64,000 nucleotides of DNA, from positions 248,001-312,000 of the forward strand of contig CAWIWF010000006.1 of assembly GCA_963839815.1 (NCBI GenBank), given 5' to 3'. The notes beneath the pieces were generated by a model. That model saw nothing but the letters and a program-made list of their open reading frames with translations. It did not search any database and was not told the origin of the DNA. Positions 14,632 through 24,000 of the stretch are shown here, piece after piece. A program made the position numbers and the translations under genes. The first letter of the stretch is position 1. The number at the start of each line of letters is the position of its first letter. Source of the stretch: JACVRM01 sp963839815. GTDB taxonomy: Bacteria; Actinomycetota; Thermoleophilia; Gaiellales; Gaiellaceae.

Positions 14632-14638
14632 CGCCGCA

Positions 14639-15355
14639 GTGAAGAGTCCCGGCTACCTGTTCGATCTCAACCGCGTCTCCTACGGCGAGGCCTGGGACCT
14701 GCAGCGCTCGCTCGCGGGCGCAGTCTCGCAGGGTGCGATCCCGGACACGGTCGTCCTGCTCGAGCACCCACCAGTCGTCACGCTCGGGCGGCGAACCGAT
14801 CCCGGCGAGCTCCACATCCCGCCGGACGCCGACGTCGAGATCGTCGAGACAGACCGCGGCGGCAAGTCGACCTACCACGGGCCCGGCCAGCTCGTTGCCT
14901 ACCCGATCCTCGACCTCCGCCGCCACGGCAAGGACATCAGGCGCTACGTCCGCATGCTCGAGGAGGCGCTCATCCAGACGGCGGCCGGGTTCGGCATCGA
15001 GGCGGTGCGGCTCGAGGGCGACAACATGACCGGCGTCTGGCTCGAGCGCCCACCGCGAAAGCTGGCGTCGATCGGCGTGCACGTGGCCCGCTGGGTGACG
15101 ACGCACGGTTACGCGCTCAACGTCGACCTCGATCCGGCACCGTTCACCGAGTGGATCACCGCGTGCGGGCTCGACGGGGCTGCGTTCACGACGATCGCGC
15201 GCGAGGTGGGACGCCCGGTGCCGCTCGCGGAGGTGCGACCGGTCGCGGCCGCGGCGCTCGGCGAGGTGTTCGGGCTCGAGCTGGAGCCGGTGCCGGCCGA
15301 CGGCGCGCACGGGCTCTGGCCGCAGCCCGTGCACGCGCAGCTCTCCGCGCGCTAG
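14639..15355 (+). CDS. lipB: Octanoyltransferase LipB
   Basis: The 238-aa protein has the RGGKSTYHGPGQLVAYP motif (residues 73-89), the catalytic Lys141 in RKLASIGVHV and Cys176 in WITACGLDG, matching the LipB acyl-thioester mechanism. It moves octanoyl from acyl-carrier protein to lipoyl domains such as that of the E2 at 12357. GTG at 14639 is supported by a TACGCT hexamer 7 nt upstream. lipA follows 600 bp downstream, with a small divergent gene inserted between. Confidence 0.95.
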   Translation: MKSPGYLFDLNRVSYGEAWDLQRSLAGAVSQGAIPDTVVLLEHPPVVTLGRRTDPGELHIPPDADVEIVETDRGGKSTYHGPGQLVAYPILDLRRHGKDIRRYVRMLEEALIQTAAGFGIEAVRLEGDNMTGVWLERPPRKLASIGVHVARWVTTHGYALNVDLDPAPFTEWITACGLDGAAFTTIAREVGRPVPLAEVRPVAAAALGEVFGLELEPVPADGAHGLWPQPVHAQLSAR

Positions 15356-15421
15356 AACGCGGCGGCGGCCGGGAAGGTGCCCGGGCGACCGCCGCGCGGG
15401 CGCGGCGCCGCGGCGAGTCAC

Positions 15422-15444
15422 GCTTGCAACAGTCTGTTACAAGC
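15422..15444. promoter_or_regulatory. 23-bp palindrome, left copy
   Basis: Arms GCTTGCAACAG and CTGTTACAAGC flank a single T, with one mismatch between the arms. An identical 23-bp copy lies at 15876-15898; both are preceded by a similar GA(G/C)TCAC. This looks like an operator for a dimeric DNA-binding protein. It lies downstream of the 15492-15860 gene. Confidence 0.6.
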
Positions 15445-15491
15445 ACAGGTGAACCGAGGCGTCTCGATACCGGGAGGCGCGGGTCTGGCGT

Positions 15492-15860
15492 TCACGAGTC
15501 GCGCCGGCGACGGGAGCTGATCTCGGAGCGGCGTCTGAAGATCTCGTCGTGCACACGCTCGGGGCCGCGCGGGCGCAGGAAGATGTCCGCGATCTCCCCG
15601 AGTAGCTCATCACGCGCCTCGCGCCTGAGCTCGCGCTCAGACCTGAGCTCGTTGAGGCGCACCCTCACCTGCTCGTAGCTCGGTCGTTTCCACCCGGCAG
15701 CCGCTGCGATCGCGCCGAGGCGACGATTGATCTCGGCGACGGGCACGGCCGGGTCGTCGAGCTCGGCGAGCGCCGCGAGGAGCTCCGGAGCGAGACGGGG
15801 AGCAGAGACGACCACTGCGCCCAGGATCGACCAACGGCTTTCGCGAGAGAGTGCCGTCAC
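15492..15860 (-). CDS. Small putative DNA-binding protein between lipB and lipA, 122 aa
   Basis: No family is recognised. The N-terminal 70 residues (SRESRWSILGAVVVSAP, then VPVAEINRRLGAIA and WKRPSYEQVRVRLNEL) look like a winged-helix or HTH layout. The C-terminus is very basic (FRRRSEISSRRRRDS). Start is GTG at 15858-15860. The gene is opposite in orientation to lipB and lipA and is flanked by two identical palindromes, one of them 15 bp upstream of its start, which suggests an autoregulator. Confidence 0.6.
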   Translation of the reverse strand: MTALSRESRWSILGAVVVSAPRLAPELLAALAELDDPAVPVAEINRRLGAIAAAAGWKRPSYEQVRVRLNELRSERELRREARDELLGEIADIFLRPRGPERVHDEIFRRRSEISSRRRRDS

Positions 15861-15875
15861 TGTCGCGACTCACGC

Positions 15876-15898
15876 GCTTGCAACAGTCTGTTACAAGC
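15876..15898. promoter_or_regulatory. 23-bp palindrome, right copy
   Basis: Identical to 15422-15444. It lies 15 bp upstream of the GTG of the 122-aa gene on the minus strand and 58 bp upstream of lipA on the plus strand, so a bound protein could control both. Confidence 0.6.
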
Positions 15899-15943
15899 CC
15901 CGGCGACTCGCCTCACCGAGGCGGAACGCGGCTCCTCCGCATC

Positions 15944-15949
15944 TAGACT
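15944..15949 (+). promoter_or_regulatory. -10 hexamer TAGACT, leaderless spacing for lipA
   Basis: TAGACT ends 7 nt before the lipA ATG. No Shine-Dalgarno is present. Confidence 0.55.
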
Positions 15950-15956
15950 GGCAGCG

Positions 15957-16865
15957 ATGCAGACGTCGCTGCCAGTCGCCCCGCGCCCGCGCCGGCCGGA
16001 GTGGATGAAGGTTCGCGCGCCGAGCGCCGACTCGCGCTACTTCGACGTCAAGAAGCTCCTGCACGGCCAGCGCCTGAACACGATCTGCGAGGAGGCGCGC
16101 TGCCCGAACATCTCCGAGTGCTGGGGGCGTGGCACCGCCACCTTCCAGATCCTCGGGGACACGTGCACTCGCGCCTGCCGCTACTGCTACGTCAACTCCG
16201 GCAGGCCCGAGCATCCGCCGGATCCGCTCGAGCCCCTGCGGCTCGCCCAGGCGGCCGCGCAGATGGAGCTCAGCCACGTCGTGATCACGTCGGTCGACCG
16301 CGACGATGTCCCGGATCGCGGCGCCGCCCACTATGCGGCGACGATCCGCGCCGTCAAGCGCAAGCTGCCCGAGGCGTCCGTGGAGGTGCTGACGCCGGAC
16401 TTCCTCGGCGTCGAGGAGGAGGCGCTGCACACCGTGCTCGCAGCCCGCCCCGAGGTCTTCAACCACAACATCGAGACGGTCCGCCGGCTCCACCGGCGCA
16501 TGCGCGGCGCGAAGGCGTCCTACGACACGGCGCTCTGGCTGCTGCGCCGGGCCAAGGAGGTCGCCGACTACCCCGTGATGAGCAAGTCCGGCATCATCGT
16601 TGGCCTCGGCGAGACGAACGACGAGGTCGTGGAGACGATGCGCGACCTCCGTGAGCACGGCGTCGACGTCGTCACGATCGGCCAGTACCTGCAGCCGTCC
16701 GCCAAGCACGCCCCGATCGACCGCTGGGTGCACCCGGACGAGTTCCGCTGGTTCACCGAGCAGGGCGAGGCGCTCGGCTTCGGCTCCGTGTTCGCGGGAC
16801 CACTCGTACGCTCGTCGTACCGGGCCGACGAGCAGCGGCACGCCGCCACGGCCGCCGCCGGCTGA
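15957..16865 (+). CDS. lipA: Lipoyl synthase LipA
   Basis: This 302-aa radical-SAM enzyme has both Fe-S cluster motifs: the auxiliary cluster Cys44, Cys49, Cys55 (CEEARCPNISEC) and the radical-SAM CTRACRYC (Cys70, Cys74, Cys77). The C-terminal RSSYRADE includes the conserved Arg-Ser-Ser-Tyr that ligates the auxiliary cluster. It inserts two sulfurs into octanoyl groups placed by LipB. The start is supported by TAGACT 7 nt upstream. Confidence 0.97.
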   Translation: MQTSLPVAPRPRRPEWMKVRAPSADSRYFDVKKLLHGQRLNTICEEARCPNISECWGRGTATFQILGDTCTRACRYCYVNSGRPEHPPDPLEPLRLAQAAAQMELSHVVITSVDRDDVPDRGAAHYAATIRAVKRKLPEASVEVLTPDFLGVEEEALHTVLAARPEVFNHNIETVRRLHRRMRGAKASYDTALWLLRRAKEVADYPVMSKSGIIVGLGETNDEVVETMRDLREHGVDVVTIGQYLQPSAKHAPIDRWVHPDEFRWFTEQGEALGFGSVFAGPLVRSSYRADEQRHAATAAAG

Positions 16866-16983
16866 GGACTCTGACCCGCGCGTTTGAGCCTCTGCGCTCC
16901 GCCTTGCCGGTGCGCGCGCCCTCCCAGGAGAGGCTGCGATTCATGCACATCACGCTCGGCTGCGCGGCAGGCTCTTGAGCCCG

Positions 16984-17020
16984 AAACGACGGAGGGCCGC
17001 CCGGGGGCGGCCCTCCGTTT
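16984..17020. terminator. Bidirectional terminator between lipA and subtilase 1
   Basis: An 11-bp stem GGAGGGCCGCC/GGCGGCCCTCC (16991-17001, 17006-17016) with CGGG loop, flanked by AAACGAC and GTTT, gives A/T tracts on both sides. It lies between the convergent 3' ends. Confidence 0.7.
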
Positions 17021-17039
17021 CACGGTGTGATTCGTCTCG

Positions 17040-20000
17040 CTACGGCACGACCAGGACAGACTGGCCCTCGTACCTCGACGCGTCCGTGCTGTCCGAGCTG
17101 GGAGCGTCGCGGTAGAGGAACAGGAAGCCCATGTCCGACGGTGACTGAGCAGCCGTCACGCCGGTCGAGGTCACCCAGAGGTCGAGCTTCGTGTCCGCTG
17201 GCACCACGAACGTCGAAGGCACGACATCGAGCTTCTCCCGTAGCTGGAAGCGAGGCATCCCGAGAGCGACGGTCATGCCCTCGATCGCGTCGGTCGCCGC
17301 CCCCGTGAAGTAGTTGTCGAAGGCGTACATCGAGAAGTCGAACATCTGACCCGGTGCGAGACCGATCGCCGTTGCCGGCACCGGCAGGATCACGTTGCCC
17401 GAGTTGAGGTCGGCGTCCGTGGCGAAGAAGATGCTCGTCGTCCCGGTCGCACACGGGTCTGGCCCGGCAGACGTGCAGCGGAAGATCGCAGTCACGTTCT
17501 GACCGGTGGCCGCGAACCCGCCATTCTCGGCGTTGAAGACGACGTAGTCGTCCCGCCCATCGCGGTTCGAGTCGATGAAGATGTCGAACTCGGCCGGGTA
17601 GTTGGGATGTGCCCGACGGCCGAACGTGTCGATGCCGAACTCAACGACGCCGTCGCCGTACCGGACTCCGACCGCCTTGAGGTCGACAACGGCGAAGTTG
17701 TCGCCTGCCCCTGGCAGCACGTCGCTCGGATACTGCGGGCTCTCGCCCGTCAGCGTGAACGCCTCGACCGTGCCGTCGAGCACCTTGCTCTTGTTCTCGA
17801 TGTCGAGCTTGCCGACGCCGCGCTTGCTCAGCTTCACGCGGTCGTGGTTCGCCCAGACGTCGGCCGCGCGATGCGGCAGGACGTGCCACGGCATGTGGAT
17901 CGTGCTGTTCGGCGCGTTCCCCTGGATCCAGAGGAAGCCGTCGAACTCCGGAGCGTTGAGCAGGTAGCCGTCGCCGCCGTTCAGGCCGCCGTTCAGTGAC
18001 CAGATCGGCAGCTTGCTCGTGTCGACCAGCATCTTGATGCGGAAGCGACGCTCACTCATGGCGGGCACGGTGATGTGCTTCGGCATGTCGAACTTCACCG
18101 CGCCGGTGGCCTCATCGTCCGCGTAGCGGAACGTCGTGTGCATGACGTACGTGATCGGTTGGCGGCTGTAGTTGTGGATGACGATCCGCCTGGTCAGCTT
18201 CTCGTCGTACTTGAACTTCTCCTCGTCGGCCTTACCGTCGGCCGTCGCGAAGTAGCCGAACGAGAGGCTGCCTGCCTCCGCGTCCTGGTCCCAGGCGGCC
18301 GTGGTGCTCCTGTACGCGCGGTCGACCCGCACCTCACCCGCTCCGATCCTCGTGATCGGCGCCTTGAACCCGGGCAGGCCGACGGGGTTGATCCCGATGT
18401 CGGTCTCTGCCGTGTTCATCATCACGGCCTTGAGCTCATGCGGCTCGCGGTCCGGGTACGCCTCCACGAGCAGTGCCGCAGAGCCGGCGACCATCGGTGC
18501 GGCACCCGAGGTGCCGCCGAACGCGGTCTCGCCCGTGCCCGTGCCGGCCTCGGCCGACAGCGAGCCGCCGGGTGCGCCGATGTCCGGCTTGATCGCGTTG
18601 GTGCTGTAGGACGGCCCGCGCGAGGACGAGGCGACCATGTTGTTGATCAGCGAGGCCGCGTTCGCCGGGTCGATGCTGGCCGGCAGACCGAGGGAGCTCG
18701 TGCACCCCGAGCCGGCCAGGCCCTTGAGGCAGTTGCCGTCGACCCGCGTCACCGTGTAGCCGGCGACGCTCGGCGTGCCGCCGCCGAAGGAGAAGCTCGG
18801 CGGCAGATCGCCGGGCGCCTGCGAGACGCTGTTCGCGATGATCACGGCCAGCGCGCCCGCCGCGGCGCCGTTCGACACCTTGAAGCTCACCGCGCACGTT
18901 CCGCGGTCGACCAGCAGGATCTTGCCGGCGTGCTGCCCGGCGGTGTACGGGTTTGCGCCCGCCGCGTCGCTGCAGCCAAGCCGCGGCCCGGTGCTCGATG
19001 CGTCGTGGACGAGCGGCCCGGTGACATTCACGGGTGCGGCCGACCAGTCCTGGTGCAACCCGCCGACCGTCGCGTTGGCGGCCTGGATGCGGTAGAGCTT
19101 GGCGGACGGCACCTGCGTCTGCGCCACGCTGATGATGTTCTCGCCGATGGACGGCGAGCCGGAGATGTACGGCCGATCGGCGCTGTTGCCCGCCGAGGCC
19201 ACGACCGTGGCGCCGGCGTCGACCGCATTGTTCAGCGCGGCCGTGAGGTCGTCCTCGACCTGGCCGTAGCTGGAGCCGAGCGACAGGTTGATGACGTCCG
19301 CATGGTCGTTCAGGCTGCCGTCGCCGTTCGGGTCCATGGCGGCGTCAACAGCCTTGAGGAGTGAGATGCCGTTGCAGCTCGTGGACACGGCGCTGCACAC
19401 CTTGTAGGCGAGCAGCTTCGCTGCCGGAGCGACGCCCTGGGCGGGACCGACGCCGGCGATGATGTCGGCGACGTGCGTTCCATGTCCGCCGGCGCACGGC
19501 GCAGCGATGACCGCGTCGCCGCAGTCGATCGGATCCGGATCCTCGGTGCGTGTCCCGCTCGTCGGCGTCCACGTCTCACCGACGAAGTCGAAGCCGTCGA
19601 TGACCTTGGCCGTCGGGAAGAGGCCGTCGCGCGTAGTCGTCCTCGGATCGGCGGTGCTGGTGCCGTAGGCAGCCTCGTAGGCTGCTGCGGTGCCAGGACC
19701 GCCCATGCTCTCGTGCGTGTAGTCGATGCCCGAGTCGAGCACGGCAACGACGACGCCGCTGCCGTCGAGGCTCATCTGCTGCAGAGCGGTCGCGCCGATG
19801 TGCGGCACGGTCTCGCTCAGATCGAGCTCGTAGTTGCGCACGATCTGAACCGACTCGACCGCCGGCAGCGCCTGAATGGCGTCGAGCTTGGAGCGGTCGA
19901 CCGACACGAGGAGCGCGTTCAGCGTCCGTGTCACGCGACCGACCTCACGCGCGCCGAGGGCGCCGACTTGCTTGGCCACCGCGTCCTGGCTCTGCTCGAG

Positions 20001-20246
20001 CGCCGCGTGGTGTGCCTTCTGCTCCGCGGCGCTGAGGCTTGCCGACGCAACGGCCTCGGCGACCGACGGCGCTCCGAGCTCCACCGAGGCGGTCACGGTT
20101 CCTGTCCGCACGCCGAACGGAGCGCCGACGCTGGCCCCCTCCAGGGAGTGCAGGCCGGTCGCGCCACCTCCTCCTGCGGCAGACGACACTCCTGCCACCG
20201 TCGCACCCGCAAGCGCGACGAGGGCAAGAAGCTTCAATCCCTTCAC
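17040..20246 (-). CDS. Large secreted subtilisin-like serine protease (S8), subtilase 1
   Basis: The 1068-aa protein has an N-terminal signal peptide (VKGLKLLALVALAGATVAG), a prodomain-like region, then the S8 catalytic core: Asp in VVVAVLDSGIDYTHE, His in GGHGTHVADIIAG, Ser in GGTSGAAPMVAGS. A PA-type insertion lies between His and Ser. The C-terminal 450 residues are beta-rich and contain FDIFIDSNRDGRDDYVV, a DxNxDG calcium-loop motif. It probably acts outside the cell. GTG at 20244-20246 follows a GAGGAGG Shine-Dalgarno; the longer upstream frame is not coding-like. Confidence 0.92.
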   Translation of the reverse strand: MKGLKLLALVALAGATVAGVSSAAGGGGATGLHSLEGASVGAPFGVRTGTVTASVELGAPSVAEAVASASLSAAEQKAHHAALEQSQDAVAKQVGALGAREVGRVTRTLNALLVSVDRSKLDAIQALPAVESVQIVRNYELDLSETVPHIGATALQQMSLDGSGVVVAVLDSGIDYTHESMGGPGTAAAYEAAYGTSTADPRTTTRDGLFPTAKVIDGFDFVGETWTPTSGTRTEDPDPIDCGDAVIAAPCAGGHGTHVADIIAGVGPAQGVAPAAKLLAYKVCSAVSTSCNGISLLKAVDAAMDPNGDGSLNDHADVINLSLGSSYGQVEDDLTAALNNAVDAGATVVASAGNSADRPYISGSPSIGENIISVAQTQVPSAKLYRIQAANATVGGLHQDWSAAPVNVTGPLVHDASSTGPRLGCSDAAGANPYTAGQHAGKILLVDRGTCAVSFKVSNGAAAGALAVIIANSVSQAPGDLPPSFSFGGGTPSVAGYTVTRVDGNCLKGLAGSGCTSSLGLPASIDPANAASLINNMVASSSRGPSYSTNAIKPDIGAPGGSLSAEAGTGTGETAFGGTSGAAPMVAGSAALLVEAYPDREPHELKAVMMNTAETDIGINPVGLPGFKAPITRIGAGEVRVDRAYRSTTAAWDQDAEAGSLSFGYFATADGKADEEKFKYDEKLTRRIVIHNYSRQPITYVMHTTFRYADDEATGAVKFDMPKHITVPAMSERRFRIKMLVDTSKLPIWSLNGGLNGGDGYLLNAPEFDGFLWIQGNAPNSTIHMPWHVLPHRAADVWANHDRVKLSKRGVGKLDIENKSKVLDGTVEAFTLTGESPQYPSDVLPGAGDNFAVVDLKAVGVRYGDGVVEFGIDTFGRRAHPNYPAEFDIFIDSNRDGRDDYVVFNAENGGFAATGQNVTAIFRCTSAGPDPCATGTTSIFFATDADLNSGNVILPVPATAIGLAPGQMFDFSMYAFDNYFTGAATDAIEGMTVALGMPRFQLREKLDVVPSTFVVPADTKLDLWVTSTGVTAAQSPSDMGFLFLYRDAPSSDSTDASRYEGQSVLVVP

Positions 20247-20383
20247 AAGTTCCTCCTCTCGACCTGGCGCCACCGAAGGCGGCCCCCCTCGGCCGCCGGC
20301 GCGGCGCCAACGTGGCGGGGAGCCTACTTCAGTTTCCGTCCAGTGGGAATAGGTTCCAGCCGGGTTTCCAGCCGTCATTTCGG

Positions 20384-20397
20384 TTGACACTCGTGTC
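20384..20397. promoter_or_regulatory. 14-bp palindrome TGACAC-TC-GTGTCA in the subtilase 1 upstream region
   Basis: The perfect palindrome is the only strong symmetry in the 200-bp divergent intergenic region 20247-20447. The left arm overlaps a TTGACA (-35-like) on the plus strand, so it may be an operator for the small gene at 20448, the protease, or both. Confidence 0.4.
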
Positions 20398-20447
20398 AGA
20401 GAACATGCAGAGCAGGAGCGCGGACGCGTCCTGGCGAACTCAGCTAT

Positions 20448-20825
20448 GTGACGCTGACGCGCCTTGTCATCGTGCTGGTCGCCACCGCGGGCCTCGTGGC
20501 CGCCATGCCCGCGCTGCTCGAGAGCACATCGGGCCTGCGCGAGGACCTCGGATCGGTGCTCGACGACCGCGGCGGCAACGGCCAGAGTGCCGAGCAGATC
20601 TCGAGCGGCGAGTTCGCGAGCGCACACGGCGGCATGGAGGCGAGCGCACTGCGTGCTTTGGTCGGGAAGCCTGACGAGCGAACCGAGGCGAACGTGGAGG
20701 GCCTCGCGCTGGAGTGCTGGTACTACGGCGTCGCCGGCGGCACCGGCGCGTACCAGTTCTGCTTCGTCGACGGCCGGCTCAGCTCGAAACGCCGTTACGG
20801 AGCGCTACCCGACGCGCGCTCGTAA
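20448..20825 (+). CDS. Small exported or membrane-anchored protein, 125 aa
   Basis: An N-terminal hydrophobic segment (VTLTRLVIVLVATAGLVAAM) precedes a soluble region with two Cys residues (LECWYYG, YQFCFVDG) that could form a disulfide. The LVGKPD..NVEGLALECWYYG and FVDGRLSSK pattern recalls SmpA/OmlA-like BamE folds, but this is only a visual resemblance. Start is GTG at 20448. It is divergent from subtilase 1. Confidence 0.65.
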   Translation: MTLTRLVIVLVATAGLVAAMPALLESTSGLREDLGSVLDDRGGNGQSAEQISSGEFASAHGGMEASALRALVGKPDERTEANVEGLALECWYYGVAGGTGAYQFCFVDGRLSSKRRYGALPDARS

Positions 20826-20862
20826 GGGTTCCGGTTTCCACCTGCGCGGGTATGGCCTGCGC

Positions 20863-21033
20863 ATGGACACGACAGAGAACAAGCTCCAGCCGGAGGACAG
20901 CACCAACGAGCTCGGCGAGCAGGAGGCCGAGCTGCTGCCTGATCGCGAGGCGATGTCCGTGATCTCGCCCGAGCCGATCAGCGGAGTGCCCCCGATCCAC
21001 GACACGATCGGACCGGGCGACCCCACCACCTAG
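20863..21033 (+). CDS. Acidic 56-aa peptide with QEAELLPDREAMSVI motif
   Basis: The short ORF begins MDTTENKLQPEDSTNELG, carries EQEAELLPDREAMSVI in the middle and ends in a Pro/Gly-rich IPPIHDT-like tail without Cys. It could be a ribosomal-peptide-like precursor with a leader-type acidic N-terminus, but no modification enzyme is nearby; only two subtilases flank it. A TATGGC 6 nt before the ATG is a weak leaderless-type -10, and a strong terminator follows 7 bp after the stop, supporting a real transcript end. Confidence 0.6.
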   Translation: MDTTENKLQPEDSTNELGEQEAELLPDREAMSVISPEPISGVPPIHDTIGPGDPTT

Positions 21034-21039
21034 AACGAC

Positions 21040-21068
21040 GAGAGCCCCCGGCAGCGCCGGGGGCTCTC
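21040..21068. terminator. Strong hairpin terminator
   Basis: 13-bp perfect stem GAGAGCCCCCGGC/GCCGGGGGCTCTC with an AGC loop, between the 56-aa peptide and the convergent subtilase 2. There is no long U-tract. Confidence 0.7.
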
Positions 21069-21097
21069 GGGCTTCAAGCCGCTCTGACTCGAGCCGG

Positions 21098-24000
21098 CTA
21101 CTTCTTTTTGCCGAGCTCGATCAGCTGCGCCTCGTCCTTCCCGTTCTTGTTGTCCGGTGAGACGATCATCAGTCCCTTCGCGGGCGTGTGCGCCCACTCG
21201 GCGGCGTTGATCGTCACCGTATTGCTGCTGTCGTTGGCACCCGGGGCCACTTCCGCGAAGCCACCGGTCGTGATCGCCTCGTTCCACGGGTTGTAGTGGC
21301 CGAGGCCACCGACCACGTCGACGCCGCCGTTGGCGAGGTCGAAGGAGACAGCGTTGTACGAGAACCGCCCACCGGGCACGGTCGCGCTGTTCAGGCACGG
21401 CTCGCCGGTCCTGCAGAGCGCGGTGCTGAGCACCGGCAGGAGCGCGGTCGTGCTGTCGCTCGGCGCCGTGGCGAGGAAGTTCACCACCGCACCCGGGCTC
21501 CTCGTGCTGAACACGAAGGCGGCCATCTGGCCGTTGAACGAGCCGGCCTGGACGGCGCCGAGATCGACGCCGGCGACGATGTAGTCGTCAGTGCCGTCAC
21601 GATCGACGTCGACGTAGATGTCGAACTCGTTCGTGGCGGCGTTCGACCACCGGTCCCAGGTGTTGACGGCGAAGACGAGCAACCGCCGGGTCGCGACGGT
21701 GGCCGACGCGAAGGGGAAGGACTGGACGCCGATCGAACGGATGTCGTTCGACACCTTGCCCTTGTCCTTCTTGTCCTCGAGCCCCCACGCGTAGAAGTCC
21801 GCGTTACCTGTGATCGGCGCCTTGGACTTGTTGCTGACGACCGCAGTGGTCGTGCCGGGCAGGAGCTTGCCGCTCAGCTCGGTCTCGACCTCCGAGAGCG
21901 CACGCGGGACGAGGTAGTACGGCACCCGCAACGCAACGCCGTTGTTCGCGCCGCCCTGCGGCGTGAACGCGATGAAGCCTGCGACCTCACGGAAGGCCGC
22001 CGTCGAGCCGGCTGTAGCCGCCGGCACGTTCAGCTCGAAGTCGAGGTGCTCGTGGTGTCCCGCCTTCACCGTCAGCGTGCTCTTCTTGAAGCTGAGCGAG
22101 TGCGGCGAGCCCTGCGGCATCTCCTGCGCGACGCTGAACGTCATGTCGGAGAGGCCGTTGTTCTTCAGCTCGATCTTGCCGTTCTTGCTGAAGTCCTTGG
22201 CGAGCTCCTCGAACCCGAAGCTTGCAGCCACGTCGAACTTGCTGCCGCCCTTGCTGTAGGCGACCGCCTGCGTCAGGGCCGCCCGCTGGGGCTGGATCGT
22301 CCCCGTGCCGCCGCGGCTGATGCGGAACGGCGTCGCCCCGCTAGCCGCGAGACCGGCGTTCGCGGTGTTGACGATCGCGGCCTTGATGTCGGCGACGCTC
22401 CACGCCGGATGCACCTGGCGCACGAGCGCGGCTGCGCCCGCATTGTGCGGAGACGCCATCGACGTGCCGGAGATGATCTCCGAGCCGTTGCCGGTGCCGA
22501 CGCTCGTCGAGATGATCGAGACGCCGGGCGCGGTCACGTCGGGCTTGAGGAAGCTGTCACCCGTGCGCGGTCCGCCCGAGCTGAAGCTCGCGAAACCGCG
22601 GTAGTTGGCGTTGGTCAGCGCGATCGGCGTCAGCGTCGCCGTCGGCCCTGGAGTGTTCTGCAGCTTGAACGAGTCGGTACCGGCCGTGTCCTGGTTGCCG
22701 CCGACGCCGATGAACGGGATCGTGACGACGAACGGCTCGCCGGTGTCCGGATTCGACGTGATCTTGCCCTCGAACGGCGGCAGCCCCGCGGCGTTGTTGG
22801 TCATGATCACGGCGACTGCCCCGCCCATCTGGCCGAAGATCGCCTTCGCCACACGGGCACACGAGCCGCGCCGGGCAACCGCGATCTTGCCGGCGGCGCC
22901 GTTGAAGTCGTATGCGCGCTTGGAGCAGCCGAGCGCCTCGTTCGCCGAGCCGATCAGGCCCGCCTCGTCGGTGGCCGTGGACGGGTCGTCCTTGAGCACG
23001 ACCAGGTCGTCGCTCATCGGGCCCGCGAACTCGTGGCCGTTGGCGTTGATGCCGTTGAGCGAGTGCGTTCCTGTGTCGACCCTGACGCCGGGCGTCGACT
23101 CCCACACGTCTTGAGCGGCGGTCGAAATCGCGCCGTCGCCCGTACCCGGCGAGCCGGTGATGTACTGGCTGGGGCCGCTGTTGCCGGCCGAGGTGACGAC
23201 GATGACGCCCGCCTTCGCAGCGTTCGTCGAGGCGACGGCCGAGGGATCGTCGTTCGTGCCGAACGGCGAGCCCAGCGACATGTTGATCACGTCCATGCCG
23301 TTGGCGACCGACCACTCGATCGCGTCGACGGTGACGTCGGTCGAGCCGGCGCAGCCGAAGACACGGACACCGTAGAGGTCCGCCTTCGGTGCCACGCCCG
23401 GCGCGATCGTCCAGCTCATGCTGTTGATCGTGTCGGCGCCGTACGGGCCTGAGTACCACGCACCGCCGGCGGTCACGCCCGAGCCGGCCGCGCTGCCGGC
23501 GACGTGCGAGCCGTGGCCGTTGCAGTCAAGTGGGTTCGGGTCCGGGTGCGGAATCAGAGCCGGGTCGCCCGGGTCCGCGGAGGCGTTGTAGTCGTCGCCG
23601 ACGAGGTCGATGCCGCCCTTGATGCGCGGGGCGAGCGGGCCCATCAGCGTCGGAGCCGGCGGGAGCGTGTCCTTCGCGTCCTCCGCCATGAATGCGGCGG
23701 CCGTGCCCGGCCCGCCGAAGTTGGCGTGCGTGTAGTCGATGCCCGTGTCGATGACGGCGATCTTGATGCCCTCACCACGAGCGCCGAGGACGCCCGCCCA
23801 GAGCCCGGGCGCGCCGATGTATGGGACGCCGCGGACGTTGTTGGGCTCCATCTTCTGGATCGGCCGCACGGCGAGGACGCCGGGCAGCTTCTCGAGCTCC
23901 GCGATGCTACGCGGGCTCACCTGCACCTTGATGCCGTTGTAGGCGAGCTGATAGTCGGCCAGCACGCGGGCTCCTGCCTTCTCGAGCGAGCCTTTGAGCG

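Noticed and set aside
15422..15898. A small transposon bounded by the two 23-bp palindromes
   Set aside because: The inner protein has no transposase motif and no target-site duplication is visible; an operator pair is simpler.
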